Shown piece after piece: positions 18,072 through 26,810 of a stretch of DNA of 64,000 bases; within the stretch, counting starts at the first letter, position 1, and the number at the start of each line of letters is the position of its first letter. Below the pieces are notes generated by a model. That model made no database searches, was not told where the DNA came from, and saw only the letters and a program-made list of their open reading frames with translations. The DNA is taken from contig JAUIKF010000044.1 of the NCBI GenBank assembly GCA_030430575.1, positions 1 through 64,000 on the forward strand, read 5' to 3'. This DNA comes from Bacteroidia bacterium. GTDB taxonomy: Bacteria > Bacteroidota > Bacteroidia > J057. Both the position numbers and the translations under genes were made by a program.

Positions 18072-18662
18072 ATGAAAAAACTACGCATCACCTTGTTGCT
18101 GGTACTTATCAGCAGTTGGGCCATGGGCCAGACAGCCCCCAAAAAGATACCTATTTCGGTGGCATATATGGGCCATTTCCTTTACCAACCTGGATTGAAA
18201 ATTGGTACTCATTTTTCGCTAAAGGACTGGGAAGTAGAGAAGGACCGAAAAAAAGGCAGTTTTACCCAAACAAAAACCCTTTACCTAAGCCCTCAAATCG
18301 GCCTTTATACACGTCCTGAAAATCATACGAGCCTCTTGTTAAATGCAGATCTGGGAATCAGAAAGGATCGAGAAGGACGGAAATCTTTCACGACTTTCGG
18401 GGTTGGCTTGGGATACCTTTCTCAAGCGACCTTACTCTCTTTTATCGTCAACCTTTCGGACGGGTCTACTCAAGAGAAAATACGTGATAGACGAGGGTAT
18501 TTTATGCCCACCGTTCACTATGCCTACGGCAAAAAAATATCGCCGTCCCTCGAATGGTACAGCAAAATATCCGTCGGAGGAAAGCTCTCAGCTAATTATG
18601 CAGGAGCCATCGTGACGTTTGTGGAATTAGGCTTTACCTTCAATTTACCCAAGAAAAAATGA
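18072..18662 (+). CDS. Secreted outer-membrane beta-barrel-like protein
   Basis: 196 residues with a clear signal peptide ending AMG/QTAPK (about residue 19). The mature part alternates polar and aromatic residues in strand-length segments (SVAYMGHFLYQPGLKIG, LYLSPQIGLYT) and ends in an amphipathic strand VTFVELGFTFNLP, as small outer-membrane barrels do. Family not recognised. The stop overlaps the start of the amine oxidase gene by 4 bp (ATGA), so the two are translationally coupled. Confidence 0.7.
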   Translation: MKKLRITLLLVLISSWAMGQTAPKKIPISVAYMGHFLYQPGLKIGTHFSLKDWEVEKDRKKGSFTQTKTLYLSPQIGLYTRPENHTSLLLNADLGIRKDREGRKSFTTFGVGLGYLSQATLLSFIVNLSDGSTQEKIRDRRGYFMPTVHYAYGKKISPSLEWYSKISVGGKLSANYAGAIVTFVELGFTFNLPKKK

Positions 18663-19855
18663 CCCGAATAGAATTTATCAAAAACTGCGCTGTTCTGGGG
18701 ATCGGAACACCTTTTTTCACTTCTCTGATTACTTCCTGTACCAGCGGCATCGATTTCTTTGAAGATTTTGAGGTAAATTTTTCGGGAAAAGTGCTCATCA
18801 TCGGGGCCGGCGCAGCTGGGTTGACAGCCGGACATGTCCTCAAACAACATAACATTGAGTTTGAGATATTGGAGGCTTCTGGCGTTCACGGTGGAAGGGT
18901 GAAAAAAACGGATGATTTCGCTGATTTTCCCATAGACTTGGGGGCCGAATGGATTCACACAGATCCTGCCATTTTAGCCAAATTGCTCAATGACCCTAGC
19001 CAAACGATGACCATTGAGCCGATCATCTATAGTCCAGAGTCCATGTACTTTTGGAATGATGGTAAGCTGCAAAAGCGAAATTTCTTCAGCAATTTTTATG
19101 GAGAATATAAATTTAAACATACCACTTGGTACGACTTTTTTGAGCAGTATATCGTGCCTGGAATCCGAGATCAGATTACTTATAACAGTCCCGTGACCGA
19201 GATAGATTACACAGGCGATAAAGTCTATGTGAGGAATGTGGACGGAGACTTGTTTGAGGCAGATAAGGTAATTGTTACGGTTCCCCTGCCCATTCTCCAA
19301 AACGATTCTATCACTTTTCAACCTGCACTTCCTGCGGAAAAAGTCAACGCCTTGACACAAGTGGATGTGCCGCCTGGGATCAAGGTGTTCATTGAATTTT
19401 CAGAGAAATTTTACCCAGACATTGTGTCGATAGGGGGCGTAAGTTCTGCTGGAGAAGAGATCTTCTACGATGCCGCTTTCCGGAAAGATACGCAGCGAAA
19501 TGTGCTTGCCCTGTTTAGCGTGGGTGATCAGGCGGGCGCATATACCAACCTGGATACAGAAGAAGAAATCATCAATCTGATATTGAGTCAATTAGATGAA
19601 ATGTTTGAAGGAAAGGCTTCCGAGACGTATATGAAGCATATCATCCAAAACTGGTCAAAAGAACCCTTTATTCAAGGGTCTTATTCCCACTATGGTGCCT
19701 CCGAAATGGAAAACATTAACACCCTGGCACAAGCAATAGACAATAAAGTCTATTTTGCAGGAGAAGCCTATACGTATGAATCGAGCTCTACGGTACATGG
19801 CGCAGGAGAGTCTGCCTATGTGGCGGTTGAAGCGTTATTAAGTGATGGGGGCTGA
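18659..19855 (+). CDS. Flavin-containing amine oxidase (NAD(P)/FAD-binding)
   Basis: It is expected to oxidise an amine using FAD. The N-terminus has a signal with a likely lipobox (SLITSC, Cys 27), so it is probably membrane-anchored outside the cytoplasm. The FAD dinucleotide-binding motif is GAGAAGLTAG (49-58), followed by the EASGVHGGRV motif. The C-terminal FAD motif is YFAGEAY...VHGAGESAY. At 398 residues it is shorter than typical monoamine oxidases (about 450), mostly in the substrate domain. Coupled by 4 bp to the upstream outer-membrane protein. Confidence 0.88.
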   Translation: MTRIEFIKNCAVLGIGTPFFTSLITSCTSGIDFFEDFEVNFSGKVLIIGAGAAGLTAGHVLKQHNIEFEILEASGVHGGRVKKTDDFADFPIDLGAEWIHTDPAILAKLLNDPSQTMTIEPIIYSPESMYFWNDGKLQKRNFFSNFYGEYKFKHTTWYDFFEQYIVPGIRDQITYNSPVTEIDYTGDKVYVRNVDGDLFEADKVIVTVPLPILQNDSITFQPALPAEKVNALTQVDVPPGIKVFIEFSEKFYPDIVSIGGVSSAGEEIFYDAAFRKDTQRNVLALFSVGDQAGAYTNLDTEEEIINLILSQLDEMFEGKASETYMKHIIQNWSKEPFIQGSYSHYGASEMENINTLAQAIDNKVYFAGEAYTYESSSTVHGAGESAYVAVEALLSDGG

Positions 19856-19856
19856 A

Positions 19857-20012
19857 GACGTACCAGGTTGATTCAACCCTTGTACGTCTTTGAGGCCACC
19901 GACATCCAACAGATTTTCTTCAATCTGTTGGATGTCCAAGCTACGCGTCCTGAATTAACACCTTGCCCAATCAGTAATGAAAGCTCCCAGCCAATTATGG
20001 TAGGAAGCTTTC
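19857..20012. terminator. Three consecutive hairpins after the amine oxidase gene
   Basis: Stem 1 is at 19857-19888 (GACGTAC/GTACGTC). Stem 2 at 19901-19936 has perfect 15-bp arms GACATCCAACAGATT / AATCTGTTGGATGTC and a 6-nt loop. Stem 3 is at 19979-20012 (GAAAGCTCC / GGAAGCTTTC), followed by GTTATTTTTG. Stem 3 is the best terminator candidate. Confidence 0.55.
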
Positions 20013-20046
20013 GTTATTTTTGAAAGGACCCTAAATCGATAACCAC

Positions 20047-21123
20047 ATGAGATTGCTAAACTCTTTACCCAATTTCCACTTGTTAAAGGGGCTTAATTCC
20101 TCATTTTTACTCCTCCTCCTCATCGGTTGCAGTTCCTCTCCATATCTGGAATATTGGCCCAATGGTCAGGTTAAAGAAAAACGCATGTATGCACCAGAAG
20201 AGGATGGAGACGAGGGCAAATATGCAGTTTGGAGATATTCTGAAGCAGGCGTTTTATTGGCTGAAGGGCAAATGTTATTGGGGGAAAGGCATGGGAAATG
20301 GGAGGCATTTTATGAAAATGGAACGCCTAAGTTAATTGCTACTTACCGAGAAGGGGTACCAATAGGTCCCTTTGCCGAATATCATAAATCGGGCAAAATG
20401 AAGTCTTCCTGCTTTTATTCTGAGATTGGAGAGCTCGACAGTGCCTACCAAGTGTGGGACGAAACAGGCAGGCCGCTTATAGCTGGTACCTATGACAATG
20501 GGGTACCTATTGGGACCTGGCAGGACATCACCTATACTGCTGGTAGCCTCACCAAAGAGGAAGTGGACTATACTGCAAATGGCCTTGCTGTTATGGAACG
20601 GACGTATGACGACCCTTCTGATAGGACTTTTTTTAAATTTACAGCAAGAAATCGATTCGGATTTTTGGACTCTATTGGGGAAATGAGACGAGGTCATCGA
20701 GACGGAAATTGGGTGTTTTATGAAGAGCAAGAGGACGAATTGCCATCTTCAGGGACTTTTATTCGATCATCAGGGACTTTTGTTAACGGGTTGAAGCATG
20801 GCTTTTGGCAAGAATGGACAGGTGATAGTGTATTGGTTGCCGAAGGGGAATTTGCAGCAGGAGAGAAGATTGATATTTGGTTCTATTATTATCAGGGGGG
20901 TACGATACAGCAGAATATTGAACACACCCTTAGCGGGACAAAAATAAACAGTCACATTGAAGGGGATGTCCAAACGCTCTATAATGGGAATGGCTATATT
21001 GACACCATAATCCGTAGAAACGATGACTCTTTTATTTATGGGACCAGGTATCGGTCACATTATAAAAATGGGCAAAGGCAACGGATAAGTAAGAAGGTAT
21101 TGATAAAGTATAGAGATCAATGA
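20047..21123 (+). CDS. Lipoprotein with multiple YwqK/MORN-like repeats
   Basis: 358 residues with a lipoprotein signal (LLLIGC, Cys near residue 29). At least seven YwqK/MORN-type hairpin repeats follow, such as YLEYWPNGQVKEKRMY, GKWEAFYENGTPKLIATY and GFWQEWTGDSVLVAEGEF. It probably forms an elongated beta-sheet rod on the cell surface or periplasmic side. Same architecture as the 207-residue protein at 15925 but nearly twice as many repeats. No toxin partner is adjacent, so the YwqK antitoxin name would mislead. Confidence 0.75.
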   Translation: MRLLNSLPNFHLLKGLNSSFLLLLLIGCSSSPYLEYWPNGQVKEKRMYAPEEDGDEGKYAVWRYSEAGVLLAEGQMLLGERHGKWEAFYENGTPKLIATYREGVPIGPFAEYHKSGKMKSSCFYSEIGELDSAYQVWDETGRPLIAGTYDNGVPIGTWQDITYTAGSLTKEEVDYTANGLAVMERTYDDPSDRTFFKFTARNRFGFLDSIGEMRRGHRDGNWVFYEEQEDELPSSGTFIRSSGTFVNGLKHGFWQEWTGDSVLVAEGEFAAGEKIDIWFYYYQGGTIQQNIEHTLSGTKINSHIEGDVQTLYNGNGYIDTIIRRNDDSFIYGTRYRSHYKNGQRQRISKKVLIKYRDQ

Positions 21124-21202
21124 ATCTCTGATCATTTGAAATACCTTAGGTTGCCCATTCGACAGTTTTTTTCGACCTTAGGCTTTTACAATCCTCTCTC
21201 CT

Positions 21203-22156
21203 ATGAAAGCTGCCACACATTCTCCCCCCGCCTTTTCCTGGCAAGCCTGGTATGATGGGCTAGGGGGGCGCACCATCAACATCCCCGAAGTAGAAGACCT
21301 TCTCCACCAAATCTATCACGAACAATTTCCGCGCTTTGAAGGCGCTGTTGCGTCCCACAAACGACAGTTTGACTCACCAGCGGAGGCTGCTAGCCACCTC
21401 AAAACCAAGGCTCAGGAGCTGGGCGCAGATATAGTGGGGATCTGTGAAATAGAACCATCAGATATTTATCGGGGACGTTCTATTGAGGAAAAATTTGCCA
21501 TAGCTGTTGGTGCAAGGATGCGCTATCGCGCATTTCAGACAGTGCCTTCCAGAGAATCTGCCATAGAGTGTGTGCGGGTCTACCATCAATTAGGCGAAAC
21601 GGTCATTGCCTTGGCCCAATACATCCGCAGCCTGGGATATAGCTGTGAGATAGAGCATCCCATCGGCGATAGCAATCTGCTCCATATCCCCATCGGCCTG
21701 AAGGCCGGATTTGGAGAGCTGGGAAGGCATGGCTCCATTATCCACCCCAAACTGGGACCCCTGTTTCGGATGGGTTCTGTAGCTACCTCGATACCGCTTG
21801 CTATCGATCATCCGATCGATGCGGGGATTGCCGCTTTTTGCGACAATTGCAGGGCTTGCAGGAAATACTGTCCTGCCAAGGCGGTGCCCGATGAGCGAAG
21901 CCCAGAGGCTGGGAAAGACCACCTCGGCAATGACCGATATATCGTCGATACAGGCAAGTGTTTTCCCTATTTCCGCAAATACAACTACTGCTCGGCTTGC
22001 CTCCCTGTCTGTGTCTACAACCACAAAGAATGGGCAAAGGACTTTGAAGGATATCCCACCAAAAAATTTCCTGAAGTGATTTTTGAAGAACCGCCAGCAC
22101 CCTTTGACGAGGTGCCTGAGGAGGAAAAACATGCCTATGGGAAAGTGGGAAGGTAG
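21203..22156 (+). CDS. Double 4Fe-4S protein, QueG/reductive-dehalogenase-like
   Basis: 317 residues. The C-terminal part carries two 4Fe-4S motifs: CDNCRACRKYCP (about 213-224) and a second set ending YCSACLPVC (about 262-270). The middle has the cobalamin-binding-domain style of epoxyqueuosine reductase and reductive dehalogenases (GFGELGRHGSIIHPKLGP). True QueG is about 310-380 residues and has a conserved catalytic Asp and a HEAT-type C-terminus; I could not confirm these. I therefore call it QueG-like, not QueG. No signal peptide. The esterase gene starts 22 bp downstream. Confidence 0.75.
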   Translation: MKAATHSPPAFSWQAWYDGLGGRTINIPEVEDLLHQIYHEQFPRFEGAVASHKRQFDSPAEAASHLKTKAQELGADIVGICEIEPSDIYRGRSIEEKFAIAVGARMRYRAFQTVPSRESAIECVRVYHQLGETVIALAQYIRSLGYSCEIEHPIGDSNLLHIPIGLKAGFGELGRHGSIIHPKLGPLFRMGSVATSIPLAIDHPIDAGIAAFCDNCRACRKYCPAKAVPDERSPEAGKDHLGNDRYIVDTGKCFPYFRKYNYCSACLPVCVYNHKEWAKDFEGYPTKKFPEVIFEEPPAPFDEVPEEEKHAYGKVGR

Positions 22157-22178
22157 ATGTCTAAGGAATAGATTTAAC

Positions 22179-23000
22179 ATGAAAAATAATATCAAATGGC
22201 TAGCATTTTTGCTGCTATTTCAGGTCGCAAATACCTTTGCTGCACGTGTGGACACCTTCCTGTTAGAAAGTAAATCGATGCATGTCACTATCTCCAATTG
22301 GGTAATTCTTCCCGATAGCCATGCCATTTCTTCCAAGAACTTCCCTGTTCTCTACCTGCTCCATGGCGCATTTGGAACCCATCAAGACTGGCTCACCAAA
22401 GTGCCAACCTTACGCACTTATGCAGATGCTTACCAAATGATCATTGTTTGCTCGGATGGAGGAGATAATAGCTGGTATTTTGACAGCCCAGTAGATCCGC
22501 AGATGCGCTATGAGACTTACATCTCCCTCGAATTGGTCGCTGCCATCGACCAGCAGTACCAGACACGTGCGGTCCGAACATCGCGCGCCATCACAGGGCT
22601 CAGCATGGGCGGTCATGGGGCCTTTTATTTGGCCTTTCGGCACCAAAAAATATGGGGCGCTGCAGGCAGCATGAGCGGGGGACTAGATTTACGACCGTTT
22701 CCAACCAGTTGGGACATCCCTAAGCGGCTAGGGGAATACGCGAGCCATAGCGAGAACTGGGAGGCACATACTGTGATCAATATGGTACAGATGCTTAACG
22801 GAGATCACCTCAAGCTAACCTTCGACTGCGGCGTAGATGACTTCTTTTATAAAGTCAACCAACAATTCCACCAAAAGCTATTGGAACTAAATATCCCCCA
22901 TGACTATGCTGAACGACCTGGTGCGCATGACTGGGACTATTGGGCGAATGCGATTAAGTATCAGCTGGTGTTTTTTGATGGGTATTTTAGGGGGGAATGA
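22179..23000 (+). CDS. Secreted esterase, esterase D/antigen 85 family
   Basis: 273 residues from ATG 22179 (MKNNIKWLAFLLLF). The frame runs back to 22083, but that part overlaps the upstream Fe-S gene and hides the signal peptide. The signal peptide is about 1-20. The alpha/beta hydrolase fold shows the nucleophile elbow GLSMGGHGAF, an oxyanion-side VLYLLHGAFG, and a C-terminal GAHDWDYW that supplies the His. An Asp in TFDCGVDDFF can complete the triad. Substrate unknown; the family includes S-formylglutathione hydrolase and acyl-transferases. Confidence 0.85.
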   Translation: MKNNIKWLAFLLLFQVANTFAARVDTFLLESKSMHVTISNWVILPDSHAISSKNFPVLYLLHGAFGTHQDWLTKVPTLRTYADAYQMIIVCSDGGDNSWYFDSPVDPQMRYETYISLELVAAIDQQYQTRAVRTSRAITGLSMGGHGAFYLAFRHQKIWGAAGSMSGGLDLRPFPTSWDIPKRLGEYASHSENWEAHTVINMVQMLNGDHLKLTFDCGVDDFFYKVNQQFHQKLLELNIPHDYAERPGAHDWDYWANAIKYQLVFFDGYFRGE

Positions 23001-23057
23001 ATGGCATTCTTTTCACATAAAATTCTTTATTTTTAGGGTTTTTATATCCATTGTGGT

Positions 23058-23156
23058 GTTACTTTTTTTAGAAAAAAGTAACCAAAAAATCGAAACGGGC
23101 CAACCAAGGCCATCGCTTCTATCCATCCGCCCGCGCCCGTTTCATCCCAGCCGCAC
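23058..23156 (+). repeat. 99-bp interspersed element, copy 1
   Basis: The sequence runs from GTTACTTTTTTTAGAAAAAA to CATCCCAGCCGCAC. Its left end is a terminator-like hairpin (GTTACTTTTTT / AAAAAAGTAAC). A second copy in inverted orientation at 26811-26909 differs at only two positions. The remainder of the 23001-23274 gap is AT-rich and featureless. Confidence 0.9.
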
Positions 23157-23274
23157 AAGTTTTTAAATGGGAGTTGATGGGCATTTTGTTAATCTTTAGG
23201 GTTATTAATGGTGTGATAATTGAATTATAGGGAAGGAAAAATATTAGCTTCATTTTCCCTAAATCACAAGAAAA

Positions 23275-24189
23275 ATGGTACACATCGTTGGAATAGACTG
23301 CGCCGCACAAGATGAAAATATTGGCATTACTTACTCAGAGTGGAAAGGAGTAGGCAAATTTCAGATCAAGGAAGTCTATCAAGGTTTTTGTTATTGTAAA
23401 TTGTTCGACTACATAAAAAAAAACGCAACACCTAATGGCGAAGAACTCGAATTCCTAATTGCATTTGATGCGCCTTTGGGATGGCCACAAGGGCTTGGAG
23501 AGTTCCTTTGTGAGCAAAGTGCGGGGAACCCTGATTTCCCAATAGATTTCACTTATGACGCTAAGGCTGATTGTCTATTTACAAGGGCGACTGATAGGAT
23601 TGTCAAAAAAAGGATGGTAAAAGAAAATGGGAAGGCAGGTGTTCTCCCTTTATCTGTTGGTGCAGATAAAATCGCCAGAGCATCATTTAAGGCATTAGAA
23701 ATTATTAACAACCTGCGGAACTTTATTCAGGCTGAATTTCAAGTAGATAAATTTTCCTTAACCTGGACTCACGATGCAAAAAAAATCCCAAAGTTTTCTA
23801 TGATAGAAGTTTATCCAGCAGCAACACTTTTTTCCTGGAACAAGACTTTTAAAGGATATAAATCAGATGAAAAGGTTAAAGAAAGAATTCTTGAATTTTT
23901 GGGGGAATCGGATGAAATATGGTCTGCTAATCGATGTGATGTAAAACCAATGGATCACCTAGATGTTTGCAAATGGGAGAAAGCGGGCTCCAAAAAAGAA
24001 TATAAAAAAACAAAGTTATCAGAAAACAAAAATACAGACGCCTTTGATTCTCTCATCTGCGCCTTTACAGGAAAAGAATTTTTGGAAGGAAATTTAACGG
24101 GCCCAGATAAATGGGTATCAGACGGGATAATATCAGAGGAAAGACTAAAAAAGGAAGGATGGATTTGGACTAACCTTAATCTCGGCTAA
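23275..24189 (+). CDS. DUF429 domain protein
   Basis: 304 residues. The start VHIVGIDCAAQDENIG is the acidic first strand of the RNase H-like DUF429 fold, and FLIAFDAPLGWP carries the second conserved Asp. A third block, FSMIEVYPAATLF, and the late NTDAFDSLICAFTG carry the rest of the family pattern. DUF429 proteins are predicted nucleases without a firm role. Its sequence is AT-richer, with runs of A, than its neighbours. It lies between the two inverted 99-bp elements. Acquired DNA is possible. Confidence 0.8.
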   Translation: MVHIVGIDCAAQDENIGITYSEWKGVGKFQIKEVYQGFCYCKLFDYIKKNATPNGEELEFLIAFDAPLGWPQGLGEFLCEQSAGNPDFPIDFTYDAKADCLFTRATDRIVKKRMVKENGKAGVLPLSVGADKIARASFKALEIINNLRNFIQAEFQVDKFSLTWTHDAKKIPKFSMIEVYPAATLFSWNKTFKGYKSDEKVKERILEFLGESDEIWSANRCDVKPMDHLDVCKWEKAGSKKEYKKTKLSENKNTDAFDSLICAFTGKEFLEGNLTGPDKWVSDGIISEERLKKEGWIWTNLNLG

Positions 24190-24239
24190 ATTCGTGAGTT
24201 TATGAGCACTCACCAATTCAATCACTGGTAAACTGAATA

Positions 24240-24327
24240 TAACACGGATTAGACTGATTTGACAGATATAGCGGATCAGAAAAAAAGAAATCCGTCTAAT
24301 CCGCCCAATCCGCGTTCCCTCTTTTTC
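24240..24327. repeat. GGATT palindromic element
   Basis: The left arm AACACGGATTAGACTGATTT pairs imperfectly with a right arm containing ATCCGTCTAATCCGCC and CGCGTTC. It lies between the DUF429 gene and the convergent LuxR-type gene; a half copy is at 12811. Confidence 0.65.
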
Positions 24328-24374
24328 TTTTGAACTTGAACTTGAACTTGAACTTGAGTTTGATCTTGAATTTT
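24328..24374. repeat. GAACTT word array
   Basis: Four perfect GAACTT hexamers followed by degenerate ones end 14 bp from the LuxR-type regulator stop. A longer array of the same word is at 43759-43829. Confidence 0.75.
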
Positions 24375-24387
24375 CTCCCTGCTTTCC

Positions 24388-25032
24388 TCACAACATCCCC
24401 CAATCCACTGCCTTCTTAATCATCCCCACCGAATTCTTCACATCCATCTTCACGAAGAGGTTGCGCTTGTGGGTCGCCACGGTATTGGTACTCACAAACA
24501 GGGCATCTGCGATTTGCTGGGTCGTGTATTGCTCCGCAATCAATTTCACCACTTGAAGCTCTCGTTTGGTGATTTTGGGAATTTCTCCCTGCTTAGGTTT
24601 GGCGGGCTCGCTGAGGCTCTCGATCATCTTGGCGGTGAGATGAGGACTCAGGACTTTTTTCCCTGCGTAGGCGTCTTTGATACCTTGGATGAGGACTTCT
24701 TGGGAAGTGTTTTTGAGTAAATAACCTGTTGCACCTTTTTTGAAAATGGAGGTGATGATGCTGCCCTCGTCATTGGTGGTGAGCATCAGGATTTTCAGAT
24801 CGGGATACTGATCTTTTGCGCGTTGTGTCGTCTCAAGCCCGTCCATGACAGGCATCTGCAAGTCGAGCAGGAGGACATCGACAGATTCCTTTTTTAGCAA
24901 GTCCAAGACTTCCTGACCATTGCCAGCTGTCCCAACTACCTCCAGTTCGGGGTCTCGCTCCAAGATGGCTTTTATGCCATCGAGCAGAATGTGGTGATCA
25001 TCAGCAAGTAATACCCTTATCATGGGAATCAA
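24388..25032 (-). CDS. NarL/LuxR-type response regulator (orphan)
   Basis: 214 residues. Receiver domain about 4-120 with the acidic pair in LLADDHH, the phospho-acceptor Asp in VLLLDLQMP (about 57), and the switch Thr/Lys in MLTTND and GYLLK. LuxR-type helix-turn-helix at about 150-210 (TKRELQVVKLIAEQ, QIADALFVSTNTVATHKRN). It is expected to bind DNA on phosphorylation. No histidine kinase is next to it. A CBS-domain gene lies 22 bp upstream on the same strand and is probably cotranscribed. Confidence 0.9.
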   Translation of the reverse strand: MIPMIRVLLADDHHILLDGIKAILERDPELEVVGTAGNGQEVLDLLKKESVDVLLLDLQMPVMDGLETTQRAKDQYPDLKILMLTTNDEGSIITSIFKKGATGYLLKNTSQEVLIQGIKDAYAGKKVLSPHLTAKMIESLSEPAKPKQGEIPKITKRELQVVKLIAEQYTTQQIADALFVSTNTVATHKRNLFVKMDVKNSVGMIKKAVDWGML

Positions 25033-25054
25033 TTAATTAATAATCAAGAACTTT

Positions 25055-25534
25055 TCAATCTTCCCTTGGGCCGTATTTAGCCTTCCAATATTCTCCTTTT
25101 AGTCCGCCTCCATAGACATCCTTCTCTAGCTCCCGGATTCTATCTTCTTTCTCCTTGATGAGGTGCTGAACGACATCTCCTATCGTCACAATGCCATGGA
25201 GCTTGCCCCGTTCCATCACTGGAAGGTGGCGAATTCGTTTCATAGACATTAAGACCATACAGTCATCTAGGGTCTTATCGGGAGAAATAAAATAAACCTT
25301 GGTGGTCATGAGGTCACTGACAGGAATTTCTTTAGAGGATTTTCCCAATAATACGACTTTGCGGGCGTAGTCTCTTTCGGAAAAAATGCCTACCAGTTTT
25401 TCTCCCTCCAATACCAATAAAGCCCCAATATTCTTCTCAGCCATTAATTCTAGCGCCTCAAAAACAGTTGCACCTGGGTGAATAGACCACAGGTCACTGC
25501 TCTTCGTTTTCAAAAAGTTTTTTACAGAAGACAT
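25055..25534 (-). CDS. CBS-domain pair protein
   Basis: 159 residues made almost entirely of two CBS motifs (about 10-65 and 75-130), which form a Bateman module that binds adenosyl nucleotides. Motifs seen are GALLVLEGEKLVGIFSERDYAR and RHLPVMERGKLHGIVTIGDVV. A short charged C-terminal tail follows. No catalytic domain is attached. It is 22 bp upstream of the LuxR-type regulator, suggesting an energy- or nucleotide-responsive input, but that link is inference. Confidence 0.88.
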   Translation of the reverse strand: MSSVKNFLKTKSSDLWSIHPGATVFEALELMAEKNIGALLVLEGEKLVGIFSERDYARKVVLLGKSSKEIPVSDLMTTKVYFISPDKTLDDCMVLMSMKRIRHLPVMERGKLHGIVTIGDVVQHLIKEKEDRIRELEKDVYGGGLKGEYWKAKYGPRED

Positions 25535-25537
25535 AGA

Positions 25538-25646
25538 AATTATTAATTATAGATTGAATTATTATTGATTGAAGAGAATGGCAACTCTGGGATAAATAGA
25601 ATCTAGCTAATTAATAATCATTCAATGAATCAATCAATAATTCTCC
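25538..25646. repeat. AATCAATAATT word-array hairpin
   Basis: The left arm holds TTAATTATAGATTGAATTATT words and the right arm AATAATCATTCAATGAATCAA words, so they pair imperfectly. It fills the gap between the MoxR stop and the CBS gene start. Confidence 0.6.
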
Positions 25647-25677
25647 TTGTCCGATTTTAGGGAAAATTTGGGAAAAA

Positions 25678-26757
25678 TCAAACAATCTCTTTACAAGCCC
25701 GATACAAATCTTTCCACCCTTCGCGCTCTTTCACAATCGTCTCAAGGTATTCTTGAAAAATCACTTTGTCCTGCCCAGGGTCTTTGACTACAGCCCCTAC
25801 CAGTCCCCCTGCCAAGTCTGGTGCTTTGAGCGCCCCATCCCCAAAATGCGCGGCAAGGCTCAGCCCATTGGTCACCACAGATATGGCCTCCGCTGTGCTG
25901 AGGGTGGAGGAAGGCGATTTGAGTTTTGTTTTTCCGTCAGTCGTTTTCCCTCCACGCAATTCTCGAAATATGGTCACCAGTCGCTCAATCTCCTTGAGCG
26001 CGGGCGCTTCGGCAGGAATCTCAAGCGACTTCCCCAAGCTAGTGACGCGGGTCTGCACGATGCGCGCCTCTTCTTCCAGCGTGGCTGGCAAAGGCAGAAT
26101 GACCGTATTGAAACGCCGTTTCAGGGCACTAGATAGCTCATTGACGCCTTGGTCGCGGTTATTGGCCGTCGCAATCACATTAAAGCCCTTCATGGCTTGT
26201 ACTTCGGTGTCCAGCTCAGGGATGGGGATGATTTTTTCGGAAAGTAACGTGATCAACGTATCCTGTACATCTGCCGAGATACGCGTGAGTTCTTCTACGC
26301 GTGCGACCTGCCCTGCCTGCATGGCACGCATGATGGGACTCGGAATCATCGCTTCGAGAGAAGGGCCTTTGGACAGGAGTTGGGCGTAGTCCCAACTGTA
26401 GCGAAGGGCGTCTTCACTCGCCCCTGCGGTGCCTTGCACCAGCATCGTCGAATCGCCAGAAATGGCTGCCGCCAAGTGTTCTGAGACCCAGGTTTTGGCG
26501 GTGCCAGGCACGCCTACCAGGAGTAAGCCACGGTCCGTGGCCAGCGTCGCGACTGCGATCTCTATAACCCGCGAATTGCCGATATACTTGGGCGAAATCT
26601 CCGTCCCATCTTCTAGCGTCCCACCCATTAAGTAGCGCAATACCGCCCAAGGCGATAGCTTCCAATTGGGCGGCTTGGGATAGGAATCCTGCGCGGCAAG
26701 CGCCGCCAATTCCACCTCAAATTCTTGTTCTGCATGCTGTCGTATGACTTCCTTCAT
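25678..26757 (-). CDS. MoxR-family AAA+ ATPase
   Basis: 359 residues. The AAA+ core has Walker A GVPGTAKT (about 78-85), a typical MoxR insert, IPELDTEV, sensor 1 FNVIATANNRDQG and an arginine-rich LSSALKRRFN. MoxR ATPases act as chaperones that mature or load cofactors on partner proteins, usually with von Willebrand A partners. No VWA gene is present here. The next gene upstream on the same strand is DUF5691, a common companion of this ATPase. Between them lies copy 2 of the 99-bp element. Confidence 0.88.
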   Translation of the reverse strand: MKEVIRQHAEQEFEVELAALAAQDSYPKPPNWKLSPWAVLRYLMGGTLEDGTEISPKYIGNSRVIEIAVATLATDRGLLLVGVPGTAKTWVSEHLAAAISGDSTMLVQGTAGASEDALRYSWDYAQLLSKGPSLEAMIPSPIMRAMQAGQVARVEELTRISADVQDTLITLLSEKIIPIPELDTEVQAMKGFNVIATANNRDQGVNELSSALKRRFNTVILPLPATLEEEARIVQTRVTSLGKSLEIPAEAPALKEIERLVTIFRELRGGKTTDGKTKLKSPSSTLSTAEAISVVTNGLSLAAHFGDGALKAPDLAGGLVGAVVKDPGQDKVIFQEYLETIVKEREGWKDLYRACKEIV

Positions 26758-26810
26758 AAGGGGAGCAAATTAATACAATTCATCCCAATTGATCACAAAA
26801 CACAAAGTAA

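Noticed and set aside
20047-21123. Antitoxin of a toxin-antitoxin pair (YwqK name)
   Set aside because: It is a lipoprotein with many MORN-like repeats and there is no adjacent toxin gene.
21203-22156. Firm QueG (epoxyqueuosine reductase) assignment
   Set aside because: The two Fe-S motifs fit, but I could not confirm the catalytic Asp or the C-terminal repeat domain; reductive-dehalogenase-like proteins share these motifs.
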